Of a stretch of 64,000 bases of DNA, positions 43,006 to 52,655 are shown in pieces. Origin of the DNA: an uncultured Bacilli bacterium (lineage in GTDB: Bacteria > Bacillota_I > Bacilli_A > RF39 > UBA660); assembly GCA_934130165.1 (NCBI GenBank), contig CAKOXO010000001.1:186001-250000 (forward strand). The letters are read 5' to 3'. Position numbers and translations under genes: made by a program. How positions within the stretch are numbered: position 1 is the stretch's first letter; the number at the start of each line of letters is the position of its first letter. Below the pieces are notes generated by a model. The model was not told the DNA's origin. It saw only the letters and a program-made list of their open reading frames with translations, and did no database searches.

Positions 43006-46000
43006 ATGGAATTAAATAAGTTAAATCTATCCTCATTATTTGGGGACAAAATGAATCAAATAGATTACATAACCGGTTTAGTAACAGATGATGATTCAAA
43101 AATGATACCATCCAGTAAAAGCAGTACTTTACAAACAGAAACATTGAACTTATCTAATGAAATAGAAAACGTAAAAACACCAACATCTCCAGAAAATATA
43201 GATAATACCAATAGTATTACTGGAAGTAATATAGGTACTACTTATAATCAAACAAACAATTATACACAATCATATGAACAACAACAAACAGGTAATATTG
43301 GTAATGATCAACAAATTTCAAGAGGAGTTACAATCAATGAAACAACAGATAGTAATAACTCACCACAAATATCAACAATAAAAGCAGATGATGTTAATAC
43401 ATTAGATAGAAAAACGCAAAACACATCTCAAGTAATCAAAATAACAGAAGAGGGGAATTCAGATAGCAGTACATCATTTTCTGGTAATGCAGTTAGTAAT
43501 CAAAATAGTAAATCATCAACAACCACAGAAAAAGAATTAACAACGGATAAGATAACAAGTATAAAAAATATGACCACATCAAAAGAAGATGAAAGTGGTG
43601 AACAGAATAAAGAAATAACAAAGATGAACACAAACACTTCAGGGAAAAAAATAAAAGAAGACTTAAGTAAAAGAACACAATATGAATATGACGTAGAAGA
43701 AAATACAAGAAAAGATGAAGTGGATAGTTCGATGCAAAATATGGGTATCCAAGATGGAGAATATGATAAATATATAAAAGTACTAGAGAAAACCATTAAA
43801 TCAGAGGAACAACATATACAGTTTACAAAGGATAATGATAAGAGACTAGCAAAATTGTATGGTCAAAAGGACAGTAAAACAGGAGAGTATACAAATGCCA
43901 AGGAATTGCTAGATATAATAAATTCTGATGATCCAAAGAAGAAAATAAGATATTTACCACTAACAGGTAAAGATGGTGAAAAGGTAACTTTGGAAATATG
44001 GGAAGAAAAATATGAAGAAGCAAAGAAAAAATATAAAAATAATGCTATTTTTCAACAAAAGTCATATAAAAGTTTAACTGAAGAAGAGAAAATTAAATTT
44101 GTAAAGGAGTTAACAAAGGAAGAAATAAAAGAAGCCTATAAAAAAGAAAGAGAGCAAGTATATGAAAATAATCAAGAAATAGATATAGAAGGAAATGTAG
44201 GTGGTCTAGGGTTATATTTAAAAGAAAATTTTGAGGATTTATCAGAAAAAGATAAAATAGAGTTTATAGGAAGATATAACAATAAAAAGTATGCACAATT
44301 AACATTCTCAGTAGATGATGTAAAAGGTTGGAATGAGGAAATAGATGAAAAATCATTAGAGGGAATGAGCAACAGTATAGTGGATAGAGAAACTAGTGTA
44401 AAGCAATTAAAATATTTAAAAAAAGAAGCAGAAATGCAAAAAGAAATTTATCAGTATGAAAAAGTAGTATATACGGAGGATTATAAGAATTATACTGAAA
44501 AGGGAACAAAGGGTTATGAGGACAAGAAAAAATATTTAAATAGTGAGCAAAATAAAATATTAGATTATATTTATAATAAACAGGGTGAAGAAAAAGCAGA
44601 TGAATATATAGAGGCATTAAGAGGACAAATAGCAAAGGGCCAAGGAATAGAAGAAGCAAATGAGTTTTTATCTGAATTAGAATCAGATCCAGAAAAAATG
44701 AATAAATTCGTCGAAACCATGAAAGATGCAGATAAATTTAATAAATGCTTGAAGGAAGGAGTCATAGATGGAGTAGGTACATTTGGAGAAGGGGTAAAAA
44801 ACTTTTTTGTAGAAGACTATGAATTAAGTGCTTTAGAATGGAAAGAACAAGCAATATTAGAGGTATTAAGCAATAATACGGAATATTCAAAAGGATGGTG
44901 TGATAAAGCATATCAATATGGAAATGTAGTAGGAAATTTAGCACCATCTATGTTGACTACAGCAGCAGTAACAGCGGCAACAGGTGGAGCAGCTGCTCCA
45001 GAAGCTTTAAGTTTCGCTTTTCAAACAACGGGAGAGTTAGCTGGATCTTTAGCAATGACAATTAGTGCAGCAGGAAATTCAAAACATCAGGCATTAATAA
45101 ATGGTGCTGGAACAACCGAAGCGTGGGCATATGGAATATGCAGCGGTTTATCAGAAGCAACAATGGAAAGATTTTTAGGATCAGTACCAGGATTGAGTAA
45201 ATTAGAAGGCGGATATTTTAAAAAAATGATTTCAGAGGGAATAGAAGAAGGTAGTCAAGAGTTTGTATCAGCAGTACTTAATTCAGTAATATTAGGTGAA
45301 GATATAAATATAGATGATGTTATTTTTCAGGCAAAAGAATCGTTTACAATGGGTGCTTCTGTATCAGCATTGTTAAATATTGGGTCCTTAAAAAAGACAA
45401 ATATAAAACTAAAATATAAAGGTGAAACAGTAAAAATAAGTGAAAAGGCCAGGAATAAGATACAGGAAGAAATATCAAAGGTAAATGAAGGAACAATAGA
45501 TGCAGAGACAGGAAATAAAAAGGCATTAGAAATATTAGAAAAAGAATTGAATAAAAAAGGAAATTTAAAAGAAACAATAAATCCAGAAGAGATAGAAAAC
45601 ATAGAGATAAAAGGAAGAAAAGAAAAAACAGATACTGATAACAAAAAAGAAAAAATAAGCATAGAATCAGAAAAAGAAAAATCATCAAAGGAGTTATCAA
45701 GTATAGAAGAGAAAATACGAATAGCTTCAGAGGATATAAAAATAATAAACAAACAAGAAAAACAGGAGAAAAAGGAAAGTAAAGAATTAGAAAACCAACA
45801 AAAAAGGCAAAACAAAGTAACGCTAGAGGAACTTACCAATAACCCACAAGAAAAAGCTTTAGATGAGATGGAAAGTGTATATACTGCCCCATTAACCAAT
45901 TTTTCAAGTTCAAATGCTGATAATATGAGTTCAGATTTAAAAACTTATCAAATTAGTGAAGAATATAAACCATACCATAAATTGGAAGAATTATTAAATT

Positions 46001-48681
46001 CTCAATATAAAACAGTTTTAGGGAATGTTCTTGTTATTTCATCAACTCAGGAAGGTTTAGATAATCTTATAAAAAAGGCAGGAGATCAAATAACTGATGT
46101 AAGCGGTTCAACAAATAAGCCTATATTAGTAACTGATGCATTACTTAGTTCAAATGTTAAAAATAATGTTCCGGATTTTTCAAGACAGTTTTCTAGAGAT
46201 AATTATATTGGGGTCACTCTAGATCCAAAAGCTAGTAGGCAAACTGCTATTCATGAATTTGGTCATTTAAAAAGTGCAATCACTCAATTTGAGGCATATA
46301 AAGTAATTGAAGATAAAATTATTAATGTAATTAGTCAAAATAGTGTATCTATTAATAATGAATATGAAACTAAGGGATATTATATTTTATCTAAGTTAAA
46401 AAACGATATAGTAAATAGGGCTGATATTATAGCTAAAAAGCAACTTAATTATGATAATATCGATTTTTCAAAATTATCTGATATAGAAATAAATAAATTA
46501 AATGAAGATCGTACGAAATTAAGATTGGAAGTAATAGAAAGAGAAGGGCTACGTGCAACATTAGACATATTTGATGCGCTTTATTTAGGAAGAGTTTATG
46601 AAGATATCAGCGTTGGTCATGGTTCAAAGTATTATTCAAAAACTAGTAACATTTGTGAAGAATTGATTGCGAATTATTCAGTACTTTATGCTCAAAATAA
46701 TACAAACATGTTAAATATGTTACCACGATTTGTAAATGATACTATGGCTGAGGCATTAAATATTATAAATGTTAAAATGAATAGTAATAAAACCTCACTT
46801 ACATTAAACGACACAATAGACAATATGTTAAAGTCAAATAGAATAGATGAGGCCTATGCCGTTGCAAGTCAGTATAAAGATGAATTTACACTTAAAAAAA
46901 TATCTAAAAAATCATTGGAAATTAGTGATGAAAAACTTAAAATCGGTGATTATGAGAATGCTATAAAATATGCAGAAATGTCTGAAGATATTAATCAGTA
47001 CAATAAAGTTTTTGATCAGTTATATGTAAAAGTAGGTAATTTGTTAGAATCATTCAATTCTAAAAAATATGATGAGGCTAAAAAATTGGCCAATCGATTC
47101 CTTGAAGGAGATCCAATGACACATAATTTGATTTCAGGATATACTGCACTTCAAAATGGTGATATTAAAAATGCAATGATGTATTTTGATACATTATCAA
47201 ATGATAATGTCAAAAATAATTTTTATAAAAATATCCTTTCTAGAGCGAAGAGTCAGTTTTATGAAGCTATAGATCAAAGGGATATTGGAACAGCAAAAAC
47301 TATTTCTTCATTAGTTAGAGATACAGATTTAAATGCTATTGTTTCTGTTTACGAAAATGCATATAGCATATCACCAGAAACTGCAATTGCAGCAGCAGCA
47401 CTACTTGGTAATAAAAATATTATAAAAGATGTAAATCGTATAATAAAATATAGAGCTGATCAAGCTTTTAAAAACTGTGATTATAAATTAGCCTCAGAAT
47501 TGGCTGATACAATCAATTATAAGAAGATGCAAAGAAAAGTAAATAAGGAATTGCAAACAATAGGGAATAATATGAAAAGGGTAGATGCTAAAGATATTAA
47601 TCAGGCATTGTATGATCAATCAAATAGATCTAATGTAAAGCAACAACCTCTATACAAAACAGATGGTCCAGAAAAAGATTCGTTTGTAGCATTAAGTGAT
47701 ATGCATGGTGCAAGTTGGGTTATGGATAAAGTAGTGAATAAGTATTTAAACCAATATGAAACTATTTATAACTTAGGTGATATTGTAGACCGAGGAGAAA
47801 AACCATTTGATTTATTACTAGATTATATGGAACTATCTAAAAAATATCCTGATAGAGTTGTGTATATTCCAGGAAATCACGATTCATTTTTATATGGATT
47901 TTATAGAGGTAATGAAACAATACAAAGACAAAGTCTTGGATTAATTCAGGCAAATAAACTATCAAAGACTTATGAACAAGCGGAAGCATATAGAATAGCT
48001 CATCCACAAAAGTTTGAAGAAATGTTAAATTGGTTGGGAAATCAGCCCTTACAAAGGAGAATAGAAAAGGGAGGAAAAAAATATGCAATGGCACATGCTT
48101 TCTTCAATCAAAAAATTTATGATCAAAATCCAAATTATTCATTAAATGATTATATAAATTCTGGTGCTAATCCTAGCTCAGAGTCTGGAAATATTCTTTG
48201 GTTTAGAAAAGGCCGTGGCAAATATGATCCTGCTACATTGCCAGAATCTGATGTAACTATGATAGTTGGGCATACTCCAAATGCAGATAATTTAGATTTA
48301 GATGGTGTACGTGTAATAGATGTAGATGGAGCAGCCCATAAGGTAAATAAAGATGGTACTTATAGTACCAGAAAATATACCGGTGGAGATGACTATGAGG
48401 TAACAATTCGATTAGACGATCAAACTTCAGAGATAGCCAGAATTAACAACTTTAATGCCAATTTTCAAAATGTTCAACCAATGCAAAGTTATAGAATTAA
48501 TCAAGAATATACAACCGCTGAACATAATTTTAATAGTGAAATAAGTAAAGATTTAAATCAAGCTTCAAAAATAGTTGAAAAAGGAAGTATGAAAGGTCTA
48601 TCGCCGGATAATATTCAATTTTTTGATTCTAAAAATAAGCTTTATGATGTGATATTGGGTTCAATTATCCAGAAAAACTGA
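43006..48681 (+). CDS. Putative T7SS effector with zincin and PPP-phosphatase domains
   Basis: This 1,891-residue protein follows GGGAGGTG. Residues 1-245 are a Ser/Thr/Asn/Gln-rich disordered region and 245-585 a charged helical region. Residues 638-730 are Gly/Ala-rich and hydrophobic (SMLTTAAVTAATGGAAA), and 800-910 form a coiled-coil-like segment. A metallopeptidase-like part has HEFGH at 1083-1087, with Glu1218/Glu1219 in CEELIANYS a possible third ligand. A TPR-like helical array covers about 1260-1530. A calcineurin-like PPP phosphoesterase follows with all metal ligands: D1565-M-H1567-G, G-D1592-IVDRG, G-N1624-HD, H1697 and H1756 (VGHTP). There is no Sec signal. Polymorphic toxin is the best reading; substrates are unknown. 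Confidence 0.6.
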   Translation: MELNKLNLSSLFGDKMNQIDYITGLVTDDDSKMIPSSKSSTLQTETLNLSNEIENVKTPTSPENIDNTNSITGSNIGTTYNQTNNYTQSYEQQQTGNIGNDQQISRGVTINETTDSNNSPQISTIKADDVNTLDRKTQNTSQVIKITEEGNSDSSTSFSGNAVSNQNSKSSTTTEKELTTDKITSIKNMTTSKEDESGEQNKEITKMNTNTSGKKIKEDLSKRTQYEYDVEENTRKDEVDSSMQNMGIQDGEYDKYIKVLEKTIKSEEQHIQFTKDNDKRLAKLYGQKDSKTGEYTNAKELLDIINSDDPKKKIRYLPLTGKDGEKVTLEIWEEKYEEAKKKYKNNAIFQQKSYKSLTEEEKIKFVKELTKEEIKEAYKKEREQVYENNQEIDIEGNVGGLGLYLKENFEDLSEKDKIEFIGRYNNKKYAQLTFSVDDVKGWNEEIDEKSLEGMSNSIVDRETSVKQLKYLKKEAEMQKEIYQYEKVVYTEDYKNYTEKGTKGYEDKKKYLNSEQNKILDYIYNKQGEEKADEYIEALRGQIAKGQGIEEANEFLSELESDPEKMNKFVETMKDADKFNKCLKEGVIDGVGTFGEGVKNFFVEDYELSALEWKEQAILEVLSNNTEYSKGWCDKAYQYGNVVGNLAPSMLTTAAVTAATGGAAAPEALSFAFQTTGELAGSLAMTISAAGNSKHQALINGAGTTEAWAYGICSGLSEATMERFLGSVPGLSKLEGGYFKKMISEGIEEGSQEFVSAVLNSVILGEDINIDDVIFQAKESFTMGASVSALLNIGSLKKTNIKLKYKGETVKISEKARNKIQEEISKVNEGTIDAETGNKKALEILEKELNKKGNLKETINPEEIENIEIKGRKEKTDTDNKKEKISIESEKEKSSKELSSIEEKIRIASEDIKIINKQEKQEKKESKELENQQKRQNKVTLEELTNNPQEKALDEMESVYTAPLTNFSSSNADNMSSDLKTYQISEEYKPYHKLEELLNSQYKTVLGNVLVISSTQEGLDNLIKKAGDQITDVSGSTNKPILVTDALLSSNVKNNVPDFSRQFSRDNYIGVTLDPKASRQTAIHEFGHLKSAITQFEAYKVIEDKIINVISQNSVSINNEYETKGYYILSKLKNDIVNRADIIAKKQLNYDNIDFSKLSDIEINKLNEDRTKLRLEVIEREGLRATLDIFDALYLGRVYEDISVGHGSKYYSKTSNICEELIANYSVLYAQNNTNMLNMLPRFVNDTMAEALNIINVKMNSNKTSLTLNDTIDNMLKSNRIDEAYAVASQYKDEFTLKKISKKSLEISDEKLKIGDYENAIKYAEMSEDINQYNKVFDQLYVKVGNLLESFNSKKYDEAKKLANRFLEGDPMTHNLISGYTALQNGDIKNAMMYFDTLSNDNVKNNFYKNILSRAKSQFYEAIDQRDIGTAKTISSLVRDTDLNAIVSVYENAYSISPETAIAAAALLGNKNIIKDVNRIIKYRADQAFKNCDYKLASELADTINYKKMQRKVNKELQTIGNNMKRVDAKDINQALYDQSNRSNVKQQPLYKTDGPEKDSFVALSDMHGASWVMDKVVNKYLNQYETIYNLGDIVDRGEKPFDLLLDYMELSKKYPDRVVYIPGNHDSFLYGFYRGNETIQRQSLGLIQANKLSKTYEQAEAYRIAHPQKFEEMLNWLGNQPLQRRIEKGGKKYAMAHAFFNQKIYDQNPNYSLNDYINSGANPSSESGNILWFRKGRGKYDPATLPESDVTMIVGHTPNADNLDLDGVRVIDVDGAAHKVNKDGTYSTRKYTGGDDYEVTIRLDDQTSEIARINNFNANFQNVQPMQSYRINQEYTTAEHNFNSEISKDLNQASKIVEKGSMKGLSPDNIQFFDSKNKLYDVILGSIIQKN

Positions 48682-48853
48682 AATATTCAAAAATGAGAAA
48701 CTACAAGAGAAATATTAACTAGAATTTACGATAAAATATATGATAATATAAATTTAAATCAACTTGTATTTGAGGCTATTATAGCATCCTAAATTACTAC
48801 GACTCTAATAGTGTTAATTTTTTGAAAAAATCAGTATAAAATAGGAGGTATTT
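48682..48853 (+). other. Gap between effector and immunity candidate
   Basis: A short open stretch (ETTREILTRIYDKIYDNINL then NQLVFEAIIAS, ending at 48792) lies in the effector frame beyond two stops. It could be a decayed C-terminal tail. AGGAGG precedes the next gene. Confidence 0.3.
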
Positions 48854-49117
48854 ATGAATGAAGATGAGAAGTTAACTAAAGAAATGTATTTTTTAGAAGA
48901 GAAATATAGAAATATGTTGAATGATAGAATTGAAGTAAAAAAAGATAAAAATGGTTATAATATGAATGATATATATATTTTTCCTTTATGGTACTTTAAT
49001 GAAAATAAAAAAACTAGAATTGGTTTTTTAAAAAAATCTATAGACAAAAATACTTTTATCCAGGATCTGGATGAAGCAAGTGATTTTGAAAAAAGTTTCA
49101 AAAGTATCAAAAAGTGA
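48854..49117 (+). CDS. Candidate immunity protein for the effector
   Basis: The 87-residue cytoplasmic protein is highly charged, with an N-terminal helix (EKLTKEMYFLEEKYRNML) and a central aromatic segment IYIFPLWYFNENKKTRIGFL. I recognise no family. It stands directly after the toxin-like gene on the same strand, is small, has a strong AGGAGG site and ends in a terminator. This is the usual position and size for cognate immunity genes of polymorphic toxins. Immunity function is inferred from position alone. Confidence 0.5.
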   Translation: MNEDEKLTKEMYFLEEKYRNMLNDRIEVKKDKNGYNMNDIYIFPLWYFNENKKTRIGFLKKSIDKNTFIQDLDEASDFEKSFKSIKK

Positions 49118-49130
49118 TTTACTAAAAATT

Positions 49131-49162
49131 GGAGTTAATTATATTGCAATACTCCTTTTTTT
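49131..49162 (+). terminator. Terminator closing the T7SS locus
   Basis: GGAGT (49131-49135) pairs with ACTCC (49151-49155), extended by weaker A-T pairs, then T7. Confidence 0.6.
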
Positions 49163-49210
49163 GTGTCGAAATTTGTGTTATACTGTATATACTAAGGAGG
49201 TTGCTAAAAG

Positions 49211-49909
49211 ATGGATTTAATTAGACTCAAAAATGTTAATAAAAAATATAAAAATGGTGTTACAGCAATATATGATTTATCTTTATCTATAAAAAAGGGA
49301 TCTTTTGTATTTGTAATAGGAGGTTCAGGAAGTGGTAAGTCAACATTAATTAAAATGCTTTATCGTGAAGAAAAACCAACTAGTGGTCAAATTGTAGTTG
49401 GTGGAGTAAATGTTGCAAAATTAAGAAACAAAAAGGTATATAAATTACGTAGAAAGTTAGGAATTGTATTCCAAGACTATAGATTGCTTCCTAAACTTAC
49501 TGTTTTTGAAAATGTAGCTTTTGCTATGGAGGTTCTAGGTGCACCTAAAAATGAAACAAGAACTAAAACTTTGAAAGCTATTGAAATGGTAGGATTAAAG
49601 AATAAAGTACACAATTATCCTGATCAATTATCAGGTGGAGAACAACAACGTGTAGCGATAGCTCGTGCTATTGTAAATAATCCAAAATTATTATTATGTG
49701 ATGAACCAACAGGAAACTTAGATCCAGATATGAGTATGGAAATAATGAAAGTTTTGGAAGATATCAATAAAAAAAGAGGTACAACTATTTTAATGGTTAC
49801 TCATGATAAAGATATAGTTAATAAAATGAAGAAACAAGTTGTGACATTAAAAGATGGAAGACTAGTTAATAATCAAGAGAAAGGAACATATAATGATGAA
49901 GATATTTAG
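49211..49909 (+). CDS. ftsE: Cell-division ABC ATPase FtsE
   Basis: FtsE energises FtsX to activate peptidoglycan hydrolases at division or along the wall. The 232-residue ATPase has Walker A GGSGSGKST (about residue 37), Q-loop FQDYRLLP, signature LSGGEQQR and Walker B LLLCDEPTGNLDP. The RLLPKLTVFENVAFAMEVLG segment is diagnostic for FtsE. AAGGAGG precedes ATG 49211 by 8 nt. It overlaps ftsX by 17 bases. In Bacillus this pair lies downstream of prfB and yvjA, as here once the T7SS insertion is removed. Confidence 0.95.
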   Translation: MDLIRLKNVNKKYKNGVTAIYDLSLSIKKGSFVFVIGGSGSGKSTLIKMLYREEKPTSGQIVVGGVNVAKLRNKKVYKLRRKLGIVFQDYRLLPKLTVFENVAFAMEVLGAPKNETRTKTLKAIEMVGLKNKVHNYPDQLSGGEQQRVAIARAIVNNPKLLLCDEPTGNLDPDMSMEIMKVLEDINKKRGTTILMVTHDKDIVNKMKKQVVTLKDGRLVNNQEKGTYNDEDI

Positions 49910-50795
49910 AATGTTAGGTAGAAGCGTCAGGGATGCTTTTAAAAGTGTATTAAGAAATTTTAGTTTGTCTCTAGCATCAATTTCATGTATTACAATAACA
50001 TTAGTAATAGTTGCAGTATCAGTAATAGCTTCATTTAATGTTCAAAACTTTACTAAAGAAATTGAAAGTGATTTAACTATAGTAGCTTTTCTAGATAAAG
50101 ATGCTACATCCGATGATGTTGCAGATATAAAAAAAGAGTTAAACAGTATAAAAAATATAGAAACTTTTACATTTAAAGGAAAAGAAGATGTAAAAGATGA
50201 AATGTCAAAGGAGTCTGAGGTATTTTCTTCGGTTATGTCTGAATGGAGTAAGGAAGATAATCCACTTAAAGATACATTTCAAATAAAAGTAAAAGATGCT
50301 ACAAAAATATCAAAAACAGCAAAAACTATAAAGAATATAGAAAAAGTTTCTCTTGTTAGATATGGTGAGGGAATGGTAGATAAACTTGTAAAAGCATTTA
50401 CATCAATACAAAAAGTAGCATATGGAGTAGTAATTGCTCTTATAGTAGTTACTGTATTCTTAATAATTAATACTATAAAATTAACAATTTTCTCTAGAAA
50501 AAGGGAAATTAGTATTATGCGTTTAGTTGGAGCAAGTAATTTTTCAATAAAAACGCCATTTATAATTGAAGGAATGTTTTTAGGATTGATTGGGTCTATA
50601 TTGCCTGTATTACTAACTACATTTGGTTATTTAGCTTTTTATAAACATTTTGATGGGTATTTATTTACAAAATTAATTGAATTAATTAAACCAGAACCAT
50701 TTATATATTCTACATCAGGTATTATTATAATAATAGGTATATTAGTAGGTATGATAGGTAGTGCTAGTGCCGTAAGAAAGTATTTAAAAGTATAA
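49893..50795 (+). CDS. ftsX: Cell-division membrane protein FtsX
   Basis: The 300-residue membrane subunit has a short cytoplasmic N-terminus (RSVRDAFKSVLRNFSLSLAS), four transmembrane helices (about 25-47, 170-195, 222-245, 270-290) and the large extracellular loop typical of FtsX (residues 50-165). It transmits FtsE ATPase cycles to an extracellular coiled-coil hydrolase, here almost certainly the product of the next gene. ATG 49893 or 49896 can serve as start. The stop overlaps the next ATG by one base (TAATG). Confidence 0.93.
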   Translation: MMKIFRMLGRSVRDAFKSVLRNFSLSLASISCITITLVIVAVSVIASFNVQNFTKEIESDLTIVAFLDKDATSDDVADIKKELNSIKNIETFTFKGKEDVKDEMSKESEVFSSVMSEWSKEDNPLKDTFQIKVKDATKISKTAKTIKNIEKVSLVRYGEGMVDKLVKAFTSIQKVAYGVVIALIVVTVFLIINTIKLTIFSRKREISIMRLVGASNFSIKTPFIIEGMFLGLIGSILPVLLTTFGYLAFYKHFDGYLFTKLIELIKPEPFIYSTSGIIIIIGILVGMIGSASAVRKYLKV

Positions 50796-52021
50796 TGAAA
50801 AATAAAAATAAATTTATATGGCTGTCTTTAGCAATTACTTTAATTGCACTACCATGTAATGTTTTTGCTAAAACAGTTAAAGACTTAGAAAATGAAGTTA
50901 ATAAATATGTAGCACAATTACAAGAAAAACAAAGTAAAATAGCTAAAAATGATGCAGAGGTAGCAGAAATAAAAAAGAAAATAGCTGATATAGAAGCTCA
51001 AATAACTGCTGCTGAGGATGAAATGGATAGGCTAGAAAAAGAAATAGAAGAAAGTAACAAAAAAATAGCTGACAAAAAAGAACAAAGTAAAAAAATAATG
51101 AAATATTTTCAAGTCATAAATAGTGGAAATACATATTTAGAATATATTTTTGAAGCTAATAGTGTTACTGATATGATATATAGAATATCTGTAGTAGAAC
51201 AATTGACTGATTATAATCAACAAGTAGTTAAAGAACTTAATCAGTTAATAACAGAAAATAAATCTAAAAAAGAAGAATTACAAAAGAAAAATGAAGAAAT
51301 AAAGGCATTAAAAGAATCTTTACAATCTGAAAAAGAAAGAATTAATGCTGATACAGCTGCTATAAGAGATTCAATGCCAAGTATTGAAGAACAAATTAAA
51401 GCTGAAAAAGCCAACCTTGCATATTACAAGAAACTAGGTTGTGGAAGTAGCGAAGATATTAATGCCTGCTATATCAGAACAAGGAAAGCATCTGGTGGAG
51501 GCTCAATTCCAAGTACAGGTAGTGCTCTAAGGCCAACTATGGTAGGAACTAATTTAGGAGGACTAGGATACTATGCAGGTCATACGGGGCATGACATAGG
51601 AAGTCCTAATAAAAAGGATGAAACTATCTATCCGATTGCTAGTGGAATAGTACGTAAAGTATATAGGGATAATTGTTCAAGTTTTTGTCGATTTAAATGT
51701 AATGGTAATGCAAATATTATAGTAATGGAACATAATATAAATGGTAGGACATACTATGCATCTTATGTTCATTTGGATAAAGTTTTTGTATCAGAAAGCA
51801 ATAATGTTATATCTGCATATACACCAATTGGTAAAATGGGAAATACTGGTTGTACCTCTGGCCATGATGAAGGTGGAACTAAGATTCACTTGCATCTAGA
51901 GATGGCTACATGTAATTACATGATTGCTGGAGGAGGATATTGTAAGTATAAGAATTATAAAAAGACCATAATTGAACCAGGTAACTTAATTTCATTCCCT
52001 GGAAGTTGGAACAATAGATAA
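50795..52021 (+). CDS. FtsEX-controlled M23 peptidoglycan hydrolase (coiled-coil plus LytM)
   Basis: The 408-residue secreted protein has a signal peptide (residues 1-25, ALPCNVFA cleavage region) and a long coiled coil (27-210) of the PcsB/CwlO/EnvC type that docks on FtsX. A C-terminal M23 domain follows (about 240-400). Zinc ligands are visible: HTGHDIG with the HxxxD-type pair and HLHLEM. Several Cys residues (CSSFCRFKC, CTSG, CNY, CKY) may form disulfides, which is unusual. One-base overlap with ftsX strongly supports a functional FtsEX-hydrolase unit. Confidence 0.85.
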   Translation: MKNKNKFIWLSLAITLIALPCNVFAKTVKDLENEVNKYVAQLQEKQSKIAKNDAEVAEIKKKIADIEAQITAAEDEMDRLEKEIEESNKKIADKKEQSKKIMKYFQVINSGNTYLEYIFEANSVTDMIYRISVVEQLTDYNQQVVKELNQLITENKSKKEELQKKNEEIKALKESLQSEKERINADTAAIRDSMPSIEEQIKAEKANLAYYKKLGCGSSEDINACYIRTRKASGGGSIPSTGSALRPTMVGTNLGGLGYYAGHTGHDIGSPNKKDETIYPIASGIVRKVYRDNCSSFCRFKCNGNANIIVMEHNINGRTYYASYVHLDKVFVSESNNVISAYTPIGKMGNTGCTSGHDEGGTKIHLHLEMATCNYMIAGGGYCKYKNYKKTIIEPGNLISFPGSWNNR

Positions 52022-52050
52022 AAGGTAATTTAAAAAAATTATCTTTTTTT
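52021..52050 (+). terminator. Terminator after the ftsEX operon
   Basis: AAAGGTAATT (52021-52030) pairs with AATTATCTTT (52037-52046, one G-U), followed by TTTT. Confidence 0.75.
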
Positions 52051-52096
52051 GTATATAAATAAAGAATCTTGGAACTATAATTATAGGAGGATTAAT

Positions 52097-52534
52097 ATGG
52101 AAGAAAAAAATGAATTATTAGAGCATATTTATAAAGATGCTTATATGGCAAGTTATAGTTTACAAAAATTACTAGATGAAATAAAAAATAAAGATAATAA
52201 AATAAAAGGTGACGTAGAAGATATATTACAAAAATATCAGGAATTTAAAGAAGAAGTAGAAGAATTATTAAAGGGTAATGGTGAAGAAGTAAATGATCCC
52301 AATTTTTTTGCAAAAATGGGTTCTACTATGGGAATACTTAAAGAGGTAAAAACAGATAATAGTGATTCTAGTATTGCTGATATGGTTATTCAAGGGGTTT
52401 CTATGGGATCAATAGAGACTGAAAAGAAACTAAAAGCTTATGAAAAGGATATAGAAAAAGAATATAAAGATTTAGCTGAAAGATTTTTAAAATTTCAACA
52501 AAAGTCAATAGATAAGTTAAAAAAATATTTGTAA
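52097..52534 (+). CDS. Helical protein, possibly ferritin-like four-helix bundle
   Basis: The 145-residue acidic protein appears to be built from four helices: EEKNELLEHIYKDAYMASYS, DVEDILQKYQEFKEEVEELL, a Gly/Met-rich helix MVIQGVSMGSIETEKKLKAY, and DIEKEYKDLAERFLKFQQKS. The layout recalls DUF2383-type ferritin-like proteins, but clear metal-ligand E..H pairs are not seen. ATG 52097 is preceded by AGGAGG. The longer frame from 52049 has no site. A terminator follows, so it is monocistronic. Function unknown. Confidence 0.55.
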   Translation: MEEKNELLEHIYKDAYMASYSLQKLLDEIKNKDNKIKGDVEDILQKYQEFKEEVEELLKGNGEEVNDPNFFAKMGSTMGILKEVKTDNSDSSIADMVIQGVSMGSIETEKKLKAYEKDIEKEYKDLAERFLKFQQKSIDKLKKYL

Positions 52535-52538
52535 AAAT

Positions 52539-52564
52539 GAACTAAAGTCATTAGTTCCTTTTTT
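52539..52564 (+). terminator. Terminator after 52534
   Basis: GAACTAA (52539-52545) pairs with TTAGTTC (52551-52557), loop AGTCA, followed by C and T6. Confidence 0.8.
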
Positions 52565-52655
52565 ATGCATAATAAGTAATACAAAAACTGTTGTGTAAAA
52601 TAAAAATAATAAATAATAATAAAACATTTTCATAAACTTATTGTAGGAGGTGACT

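Noticed and set aside
43006..43740. LXG domain at the N-terminus of the effector
   Set aside because: The first 245 residues are Ser/Thr/Asn-rich and disordered, without the long helical LXG pattern.
43493..48094. Many long open frames on the - strand opposite the effector gene
   Set aside because: They are Phe/Leu/Ser-rich mirror images of an A-rich coding strand, have no ribosome binding sites and lie inside a clearly coding frame.
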